DNA of 33,299 bases, from contig JAPLPO010000025.1 of NCBI GenBank assembly GCA_026400155.1, positions 1 through 33,299 of the forward strand. Direction: 5' to 3'. The translations under genes and the position numbers were made by a program. Position 1 is the stretch's first letter; each line of letters opens with the position of its first letter. The notes under the pieces were generated by a model, which was not told where the DNA came from, made no database searches, and was given only the letters and a program-made list of their open reading frames with translations. Shown here in pieces: positions 23,972 through 30,925 of the stretch. This stretch comes from Burkholderiales bacterium (GTDB lineage Bacteria; Pseudomonadota; Gammaproteobacteria; Burkholderiales; Burkholderiaceae_C).

Positions 23972-25483
23972 TCACATGGCTTGTGCAGCGCAGTTCTTGG
24001 CAATGTAATCTGCGTGGTCGGGCATGAATTCAACACACTTGGTGATCACGTTTCGCACACTGTCTAAGTACTCTTGAATGCTGCCCTCTTCTTGCAAGTC
24101 GACCAAGGGGTTGTAGCGTGCCGGTTTCAAGTTTTGTCCCTCCATGACTTGCAACCAGCCCACTTGCGAGAACAACTCCTCGTTGAATCTGAAAATGCGT
24201 CCATGCGTTTGATACAAGGCAATTTTTTCTTGCAGTGAATCGGGCACTTTCATGTGGGCACAGGCTTTCCAAAATTCTGAGTCTGTGCGTTGGTTAACGT
24301 GGTAGTGCAAGATGATGAAGTCGCGAATGCGTTCAAATTGAAAGCGGCTTTGTGCGTTGTAAGTGTCAATGTCAAGCTGACTGAAGCCCTGGTCGGGGAA
24401 GAAATCAATCAATTGGGCCACAGCCGATTGGATCAAATGAATGCTGGTGGACTCGAGGGGCTCTAGGAAACCGCTTGAGAGCCCAATGGCAATGACGTTT
24501 TTGTTCCAAGCCTTTTTGCGCATACCCGTATTGAACTTGATCAAACGCGGATCGGCCAAAGGCTTGCCATCTAAGTTGGACAGAAGTGTGTTTGCAGCCT
24601 CATCTTCGCTGATGAATTGGCTGCAAAACACATGGCCGTTGCCAATGCGATGTTGCAAAGGAATGCGCCATTGCCACCCTGCGCGGTGCGCTGTAGATCG
24701 TGTGTACGGCAACAATTGGGGCGCCGATTCGCATGGTACCGCCAATGCACGATCGCAAGGCAACCAGTGCGTCCAGTCTTCATAGCCTGTTTTCAAAGTC
24801 TCTTCAATCAGCAATCCTCTAAAGCCAGAACAGTCGATAAACAGATCACCTTCAACTCGCTCGCCACTTTGCAAAACGACAGCATCCACGTGACCATCGA
24901 TAGGGCGCTGAGACACTTGAACAATCTTGCCTTCTGTTCGGACCACACCGCGCGCCTCACACAGTTTGCGCAAATATTTGGCGTACAAATTGGCATCAAA
25001 GTGATAAGCGTATGTAATTTCGCCCAAGGGCGAGTTGGGTACCGACAAATCGGGCCGCATGAATTTGTTGGCCCGCGCTGCGGCGCGCGTGATGGAGTAG
25101 CTGCCCAAATCTGCAGCTTTGCCAGCAGCGCGCATTTTGTGCCAATACTGCTCGAACGGTACGGTCCACAAGTCTTGACCAATGGTGCCAAAACCATGCA
25201 TGTAGCGGTCACCCACTTGCCCCCAATTGACAAATTCGATGGCCAGTTTGTAAGTGCCATAAGTGGCTTTTAGGAATTCGTTTTCATCGATGCCAGCAAT
25301 TTTGTTAAAGCGCTGAATCATGGGAATGGTGGCCTCGCCCACGCCCACAATGCCAATCTCATCCGACTCCACCAAGCGGATTTTGTACTTGCCGCGCAGC
25401 ACACTGGCCAAAGCGGTGGCTGTCATCCATCCCGACGTACCACCGCCCACAATGACAATGTTTTGAATTAAAGGGTTTTGCAT
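23972..25483 (-). CDS. Flavin-dependent tryptophan halogenase family protein
   Basis: FADH2-dependent enzyme family that makes hypohalous acid from halide and oxygen and uses it to chlorinate or brominate aromatic substrates. The 503-residue protein has FAD-binding GGGTSGWMTA (13-22), GVGEATIP (47-54), the catalytic lysine K79 in GTYKLAIEF, the signature WQWRIP (W270-P275), and LEPLESTS with E344 matching the second catalytic residue. All key residues are present, so it is likely active. The start at 25483 (MQNPLIQNIVIVGGG) is the first ATG; an in-frame TTG lies four codons upstream. It follows a TonB-dependent receptor on the same strand, with a terminator in the 100-nt gap. Family members next to such receptors occur in Xanthomonas and Caulobacterales, and their natural substrate is usually unknown. 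No flavin reductase gene is in the window. Confidence 0.92.
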   Translation of the reverse strand: MQNPLIQNIVIVGGGTSGWMTATALASVLRGKYKIRLVESDEIGIVGVGEATIPMIQRFNKIAGIDENEFLKATYGTYKLAIEFVNWGQVGDRYMHGFGTIGQDLWTVPFEQYWHKMRAAGKAADLGSYSITRAAARANKFMRPDLSVPNSPLGEITYAYHFDANLYAKYLRKLCEARGVVRTEGKIVQVSQRPIDGHVDAVVLQSGERVEGDLFIDCSGFRGLLIEETLKTGYEDWTHWLPCDRALAVPCESAPQLLPYTRSTAHRAGWQWRIPLQHRIGNGHVFCSQFISEDEAANTLLSNLDGKPLADPRLIKFNTGMRKKAWNKNVIAIGLSSGFLEPLESTSIHLIQSAVAQLIDFFPDQGFSQLDIDTYNAQSRFQFERIRDFIILHYHVNQRTDSEFWKACAHMKVPDSLQEKIALYQTHGRIFRFNEELFSQVGWLQVMEGQNLKPARYNPLVDLQEEGSIQEYLDSVRNVITKCVEFMPDHADYIAKNCAAQAM

Positions 25484-25500
25484 CTTCCACACCAAGAATG

Positions 25501-25529
25501 AAAAAAAGGGGAGGACTAGTCCTCCCCTT
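25501..25529 (-). terminator. Rho-independent terminator after the TonB-dependent receptor gene
   Basis: A perfect 24-bp palindrome (25506-25529), with arms AAGGGGAGGACT and AGTCCTCCCCTT, is followed on the minus strand by a run of T (seven A on the plus strand, 25501-25507). The stem is G/C-rich and the T run is directly adjacent, a textbook intrinsic terminator for transcripts leaving the receptor gene toward the halogenase. Confidence 0.88.
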
Positions 25530-25583
25530 AACTTTAACTTCTCAAATCAGGCGACTTGAGGAAGGTTAAATAACAAGTTCAAA

Positions 25584-28346
25584 TTAGAACTTGTAGGTGG
25601 CGCCCATCAAGTAGATCTTGCCATACTTGACTGTTTCTACGATGTTGTCTGGCGTGTTGCTGTAACGCTGGAACTTTGCATTGCTGGCATTGTTCACTTG
25701 GAACAAAATGGACAAGCCTTTGGCTGGACCTTGTTGGAACTCGTAACCCGCTTGCAAGTCAACCACTGTTTCGCCCTTGATAAAGGTCAACTGACGGTTG
25801 TCTTGGAAGTCGCTGATTTCGCCCAAGAAGTCGGAACGCTGACGACCTGCCACGGCCACTTGGAAGCCACTCTTCTCGTAGTACAAGCGCAAGTTGGTTA
25901 CATTTTTAGACAAACCTGGCAATGGAATTTTGTCCTTGCCAATGTCATTCGTGTTGAATGCGCTGGTAGGCAAGCTCACATTGCTAGAAGTGCTAGATAC
26001 GTTGGCCATCACACCGAAGCCATCCAAAGTGGGCGTTAGCATGGAGAATGGCACATTGACAGCCAATTCAACACCGCTGATGTCGCCACCCTGACCATTC
26101 ATCGGACGAGTCAACATGCCCATGGTGGGGTATGTCAAGCCAGCAGGTGTCAAGCCTTTGTAGTCAAACGGTGTAGCTGTTTTCAGGATGTAAGTGTCGA
26201 GGTTTTTGTAGAAACCAGCGATGCTGACATAACCCTTTTTGCCGAAGTATTTTTCGTATGAAACGTCAAATGACTTTGCGCGGAAGGGCTCCAAGCCTGG
26301 GTTGCCGCCGTCACCGGTGTACATACTCTTGCTGGTGTCGTAGCTCATGTTCATGCTAGCCCGCATGTCTGACATATTGGGGCGGGCCAAAACTTTGGCA
26401 ACACCCACACGCAAGACTTGATCATTGCCAGCATCAAAGTTCAGGTTCAAGCTAGGGTTGAAGTCGGTGTAAGACTTACCGTTAGCAATCGTGGCGGTTG
26501 GGCAACTTGCAACAGAATTGCAATTGGGAACGTTGATGTTGAAGCCAGTAGAACTCTGATCGGTGTTCACCAATTGAGCGCCCACATTGCCGCGATAAGG
26601 CATGCCCATGAACTTGCCGTCTAAGTCACCTTTGACATAAGAAGTGGTGACTTTTTCGTTCACAGACCAGTCTTTTTTCAGAATGTCGCTGTTGACTGTT
26701 CTGGCAACGTCATAGATGGTGCCCAAAGAGCCACGGGGGTCCCATGAAACAACTTTAATGCCTGACGTGCCAGCCACATTGATCGCTGTACCAGGTACAT
26801 CTGCCCCTGCAAATGGGTCGGTGCCTTTAAGGAACAGGGTACCTTCAAGCGTCGTACGTACTTTTTTGCGCTCAGAAAAGTTTGCGCCAATTTCAACCGA
26901 AGAAATGGGACCGTAGTCAACACTTCTGCGTCCTGAGAATCTGACGTTATCTACTTGATCGGTCACAGTTGGGATGGCTGTGTAACCAGCTTGCGGGAAG
27001 CTTGGACCACCGCCCCAGCCGTTGACGTCTGTTAACTTCATCAAACTTCTGTCAGCATAGTTCAGACCAGGTGTGAGAACTGTACTGGCCAAGTTGGTGC
27101 CGTTGTAGCCAGTCCATGACAATGTGTCTGTTCTGCCTGTGGTGTTGCCATTGCCAGGCAAGCCAGCAGTGGTCTCATAGCGAGAGCTTTGGCGGAAGAC
27201 TTTTGACTGTGCAACGTCTGCAGCTGCACGCCATTCGCCAAGCTTCATTTTGGTATTCCAACCAAAAGAATCCAGCGAGTCTTCGCCTGCTTCCATATGG
27301 TTGCGAATGACGCCCTTGAACTTATCAATCGTACCGCTGGTTGCAAAGCCGTCTGAGTTGATCACAGCATTTGTCAAAGTGCCAGCGGGGTCATATTTAC
27401 CTTGGTCACCGGTTGCGCCTTCAATACCCGTTTTCTTAAGACCAAACTTTCCCTTGGAGGAGAAGACATCCAAGACTGTTTCAAAGTCTTTGTTGGGTTT
27501 GTACTGAATAACAGCCATCAAACCTTCGCGATCTGATGTGCTTTGTTCAGTGTCTGCGCCAAAGCCGCCAAAAATCTTGACGTTCCTACCTTGGTAAGGA
27601 ACATCGATATTCCATCCACCCCAAGTGTTGAACTTGAGTTGCTCTGCACCCGCATCTTTCAACTTGGTGAAGCCCAAAGCGATACCCAAAGTGCGGTCTG
27701 CAAATTGGTCTACGTAGGAGAATGATTGGCGATCGCCTTTGCCTTCGCCTGCGCCAGAGTCAATGCCTGAACGCTGTGAACGAACGTTGACAGAGAGTGT
27801 GCGCTTGTTAAAGTCCAATGGGCGCACTGTGCGCAGATCTATGGTTGAGGCCAGACCTTGGCCAACCAATGAAGCCTCTGGCGTCTTGTGAATCACGATG
27901 GAGCCGAGCAATTCTGCAGGGAATTGGTCAAACTCAACACCACGGCTATCACCCGTAGAGGCTTGTTCGCGACCGTTGAGCAAAGCGCCGTTGAAGTCTG
28001 GTGACATCCCGCGAACGCTCACAGATTGCGCACGACCTGTAGATTTGTTGCGCTGCGCAGTGACGCCAGGCAAACGTGAAACTGATTCAGCAACGGTAGA
28101 GTCGGGCAACTTGCCAATGTCTTCAGCAGAAAGTGCTTCAACAATGCCATCTGCATTGCGTTTGGTTGCAATGGCGCTTTCAATCGAAGCCCTAATACCG
28201 GTCACGACCACTTCGGTACTGGCTTGCTGAGCATGCGCAGCACCAGCAACGCTGATGAGCAAGACTGCGCAGCCAGCTGCTACGGGGCTCACTGCGAATC
28301 CGCTTTGTCTCTCCACCTTGCGAGATTTTTGGTTTGTTTGTGTCAT
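25584..28346 (-). CDS. TonB-dependent outer-membrane receptor (Xanthomonas/Caulobacter carbohydrate type)
   Basis: Outer-membrane gated channel that imports a large substrate, here probably maltodextrins, using TonB. The precursor of 920 residues starts at the ATG at 28346. It has a signal peptide ending AHA/QQ near residue 39 and a TonB-box-like EVVVTGIRAS just after it. A plug domain carries IGKLPDSTVAESVSRLPGV and VSVRGMSPDFNGALLNGR. The 22-strand-type barrel ends YLMGATYKF, with the terminal Phe needed for outer-membrane assembly. Sequence style matches the TonB-Xanth-Caul family (which includes Caulobacter MalA). A longer GTG-initiated reading from 28415 would precede the signal peptide and is unlikely. 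No SusD-like partner is encoded, as is usual outside Bacteroidetes. The upstream leader holds a 10-bp inverted repeat. Confidence 0.93.
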   Translation of the reverse strand: MTQTNQKSRKVERQSGFAVSPVAAGCAVLLISVAGAAHAQQASTEVVVTGIRASIESAIATKRNADGIVEALSAEDIGKLPDSTVAESVSRLPGVTAQRNKSTGRAQSVSVRGMSPDFNGALLNGREQASTGDSRGVEFDQFPAELLGSIVIHKTPEASLVGQGLASTIDLRTVRPLDFNKRTLSVNVRSQRSGIDSGAGEGKGDRQSFSYVDQFADRTLGIALGFTKLKDAGAEQLKFNTWGGWNIDVPYQGRNVKIFGGFGADTEQSTSDREGLMAVIQYKPNKDFETVLDVFSSKGKFGLKKTGIEGATGDQGKYDPAGTLTNAVINSDGFATSGTIDKFKGVIRNHMEAGEDSLDSFGWNTKMKLGEWRAAADVAQSKVFRQSSRYETTAGLPGNGNTTGRTDTLSWTGYNGTNLASTVLTPGLNYADRSLMKLTDVNGWGGGPSFPQAGYTAIPTVTDQVDNVRFSGRRSVDYGPISSVEIGANFSERKKVRTTLEGTLFLKGTDPFAGADVPGTAINVAGTSGIKVVSWDPRGSLGTIYDVARTVNSDILKKDWSVNEKVTTSYVKGDLDGKFMGMPYRGNVGAQLVNTDQSSTGFNINVPNCNSVASCPTATIANGKSYTDFNPSLNLNFDAGNDQVLRVGVAKVLARPNMSDMRASMNMSYDTSKSMYTGDGGNPGLEPFRAKSFDVSYEKYFGKKGYVSIAGFYKNLDTYILKTATPFDYKGLTPAGLTYPTMGMLTRPMNGQGGDISGVELAVNVPFSMLTPTLDGFGVMANVSSTSSNVSLPTSAFNTNDIGKDKIPLPGLSKNVTNLRLYYEKSGFQVAVAGRQRSDFLGEISDFQDNRQLTFIKGETVVDLQAGYEFQQGPAKGLSILFQVNNASNAKFQRYSNTPDNIVETVKYGKIYLMGATYKF

Positions 28347-28597
28347 TCTTTTGACATTAAATTGAGAAATAACAGAGGTGTGCCACCCTTGGGAATTTAA
28401 TGTAACAGATTGCACGCTCTTATTGTGTTGCAGAAATAAAACCGTTTTAAAATGAATTCTTTAGAGTTAATTTTAAGGAATGCTATTTTTAAATACCATC
28501 AAAATAGACGAAAATTTAGTTTTTTTGTACCAAAATTACAGCGAATCACTTGTTTGGGTTCTTTATAGTTCTCAATCCGCATTATTCAGCTTCAGCC
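28347..28597. promoter_or_regulatory. Divergent intergenic region between receptor and TPR genes
   Basis: An A/T-rich stretch of about 250 bp between divergent genes. Two features stand out. ACATTAAATT (28354-28363) and AATTTAATGT (28394-28403) form a perfect 10-bp inverted repeat with a 30-nt interval, ending 7 nt upstream of the receptor ATG. TAAAAC-C-GTTTTA (28437-28449) is a perfect odd-centred palindrome that could be an operator. No convincing sigma-70 promoter could be fixed in either direction. Confidence 0.45.
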
Positions 28598-29860
28598 ATG
28601 CCCAATCGTTTTTTCATTTTTTCTTCGATGTCTTCCAGCACCAATGCGCCAAGCAAATTGCGTTCAATTTGCATCACTGCCTTGCTGGCTCTTGGGTTTG
28701 TGTTCAGTGCCAGCGCCCAGGTGCTTGTGCGCCCTGAAGTAGCCAAATCATTGCTAGCTGCCCAAGAGGCCATCAAAACGGGGCAGTTTGAAAATGCCAT
28801 AGCCCTCGCACAGCAAGCCTTGGCCTTACCCGGCATCACGCCTGTTGAAAAACCGGTTATTCAAAGAAACCTTGCCGTTGCAGCCATGCAAGGCAAAAAT
28901 TTCCCTTTGGCTGTGAGCACCCTTGAGGCCCTGCTTCAAGAGTTGCCCGAAGGTGCACCTTTGGCCCAAAAGCTGCCCCTCATTGAGACACTGTTAAGTG
29001 CCAGCCAACAAGCGCAAGATTTAGCAAGGGTGGTCAGTTGGGGTCGCACTTATTTAAAGCTAGAAGGCAGCAACCCTTCTGTGCGGCCGGTGGTCATTCA
29101 AACATTGTCGGTCTTGAACAGACATGAAGAAGTCATTCAAGAAGTCAAAGAAAAAATACGTTTGGATGAAGCGGCCAAGGTCAAGACACCAGAAAGTGAC
29201 TACCGCCTGATGGCTTTCAGTCAGCGCCAATTGAAAGACGACGCGGCATACAACAACACGCTCAAAACCTTGCTCCAAAACTATCCAAGCAAGGCCTACT
29301 GGTCAGAAACCATTGCGCGCATCACGAGAAAAGCCAACTTTAATGCGCGCTTCGATTTAGACCTGTACCGCTTGCTTGAAATGACCGGCAACATGGAAGA
29401 CACTGTTGAATATGTCGACATGGCCAACTTGGCACTCAATGCTGGTCTGCCTGCAGAAGCCGCCCGCGTCGTAGAGCTTGCCTATGCAGCTGGCACCATG
29501 GGCAAAGGCAGCGATGCTGCCAATCATCAAAAGTTGCGCCTCCAAGTTCAACAGCGCCTGAACGAAGATGAAAAAGCGTTGCCCGCAATAGAAAAGTCAG
29601 CCAAGGACGCCAACACATTGGCCAGTTTGGCCGATGTTTATGCCTCTAAACAAAAGTGGAATCAATCGAATGACTTCTACAACAAAGCATTGGCCATGGG
29701 CGGCTTAAGGCGTGAGGCAGAAACAAGATTGCACGCGGGTCTCGTGTTGTCCAAAATGGGTCAAAAAGTGGAGGCTGTCAAAATGTGGGACAGTGTTCAA
29801 GGCGATGCAACCGCAGTCGAATTGGCTCAGTTGTGGAAAATTTGGCAGGCGCACAATTGA
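28598..29860 (+). CDS. Exported tetratricopeptide-repeat-like protein of unknown function
   Basis: A 421-residue protein with an N-terminal signal peptide (LRSICITALLALGFVFSASAQ), so probably periplasmic. The rest is almost wholly alpha-helical, with TPR/Sel1-like pairs. Examples are AQEAIKTGQFENAIALAQQAL, NLAVAAMQGKNFPLAVSTLEA, and near the C-terminus LADVYASKQKWNQSNDFYNKAL followed by GLVLSKMGQKVEAVKMWDSV. No catalytic motif is visible. The first ATG is used (28598); an ATG at 28628 gives a shorter, equally plausible signal peptide. It is divergent from the TonB-dependent receptor and 54 nt upstream of the LacI gene. TPR proteins often scaffold protein complexes, and a link to the receptor or TonB is only suggested by position. 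Confidence 0.82.
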   Translation: MPNRFFIFSSMSSSTNAPSKLRSICITALLALGFVFSASAQVLVRPEVAKSLLAAQEAIKTGQFENAIALAQQALALPGITPVEKPVIQRNLAVAAMQGKNFPLAVSTLEALLQELPEGAPLAQKLPLIETLLSASQQAQDLARVVSWGRTYLKLEGSNPSVRPVVIQTLSVLNRHEEVIQEVKEKIRLDEAAKVKTPESDYRLMAFSQRQLKDDAAYNNTLKTLLQNYPSKAYWSETIARITRKANFNARFDLDLYRLLEMTGNMEDTVEYVDMANLALNAGLPAEAARVVELAYAAGTMGKGSDAANHQKLRLQVQQRLNEDEKALPAIEKSAKDANTLASLADVYASKQKWNQSNDFYNKALAMGGLRREAETRLHAGLVLSKMGQKVEAVKMWDSVQGDATAVELAQLWKIWQAHN

Positions 29861-29914
29861 TAATTCAAAAGTTCTCCGTGCCGCATCTGTGTCAAATCAG
29901 GCCTTGAAGCACAC

Positions 29915-30925
29915 ATGCTAGACAAACGCAAAATTCAAATGGCCGACATTGCCAAATTGGCAGGCGTATCAACAGCCACTGTTTCCCGCGCGCTTAACGG
30001 CAGCGAGGCCATACGTCCCGAAACGCGCGAACGCATTCAGGCTTTAGCGCAAGCGCACCAATACACCGTTCATGCTGGCGCCAAAAATTTGCGCAGCGGC
30101 GAAAATCGCACCTTGGGCTTGGTCATTCCCTACCGTGCCCATTTGCCCATGCAACTGACCGATCCCTTCTTTTTGGCCATGATGGGTCAATTGGCCGATG
30201 CCATGACAGCAGCCCAATACGATTTGCTTTTGTCGCGTGTTGATGCCGATCACTTGGATGAATGTGCTGCCCTTTACGACTCTGGCCGTGTAGCGGGCAT
30301 GGTCATGGTGGGTCAGTGGGATCACCATGATCAACTCAATGCCTTGGCAATGCGGCGTGTTCCCTTGGTGGTTTGGGGCGCCATGCTGCCAGATCAGTTG
30401 TACTGCAGTGTTGGCAGCGACAACTTCAGCGGAGGCTTTCAAGCGACTTCCCATTTGATCCACAAAGGCTGTCGTCAAATCGCATTTTTAGGTGACTTTA
30501 AATCTGGTGAAGCCAAGTTTCGCTTTGATGGCTATTGCCAAGCCCTTCAAACAAATTCCTTGGCACTGCGTCAAGAATTGTGCATTCAATCTCCCTATAC
30601 GCCCTTAGAAGCGCAGCAAGCCATGCATGCGTTTTGTGACAAAGGTATTCAGATTGATGGCTTGTTTGCAGCCAGTGATTTGATTGCCATCAATGCCATG
30701 GGCGTGCTCAACGCGCGGGGCTTGAAAGTACCCGACGACATTGCTGTCATTGGTTATGACGACGTCGATGCATCTCGTCACAGCTTTCCACCTCTCAGTA
30801 CAATCCGACAACCACTTGATCTCGCAGCAAGAGCCCTTTTAGAGTCACTTCAAGAAGTGATGCGGGGTGGCCAACCTGCCTCGCGCCAGTTGAGCAGCGA
30901 GTTGGTGGTTCGGACATCAGCTTAG
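29915..30925 (+). CDS. LacI-family transcriptional regulator
   Basis: A 336-residue sugar-responsive DNA-binding protein. The N-terminal LacI HTH (about 8-50) reads MADIAKLAGVSTATVSRALNGS, followed by a hinge helix region. The periplasmic-binding-protein-like effector domain (about 65-330) contains SDNFSGGFQATSHLI, AASDLIAINAMGVLNARGLKVPDD, and AVIGYDDVDASRHSFPPLSTIRQP. The start at 29915 begins directly before the HTH. It ends in TAG, overlapping the convergent rep stop by 4 nt. Its position beside the receptor/TPR genes and the presence of a LacI-type palindrome at 18061 suggest control of the alpha-glucan locus by an imported sugar. The effector cannot be read from sequence. Confidence 0.93.
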   Translation: MLDKRKIQMADIAKLAGVSTATVSRALNGSEAIRPETRERIQALAQAHQYTVHAGAKNLRSGENRTLGLVIPYRAHLPMQLTDPFFLAMMGQLADAMTAAQYDLLLSRVDADHLDECAALYDSGRVAGMVMVGQWDHHDQLNALAMRRVPLVVWGAMLPDQLYCSVGSDNFSGGFQATSHLIHKGCRQIAFLGDFKSGEAKFRFDGYCQALQTNSLALRQELCIQSPYTPLEAQQAMHAFCDKGIQIDGLFAASDLIAINAMGVLNARGLKVPDDIAVIGYDDVDASRHSFPPLSTIRQPLDLAARALLESLQEVMRGGQPASRQLSSELVVRTSA

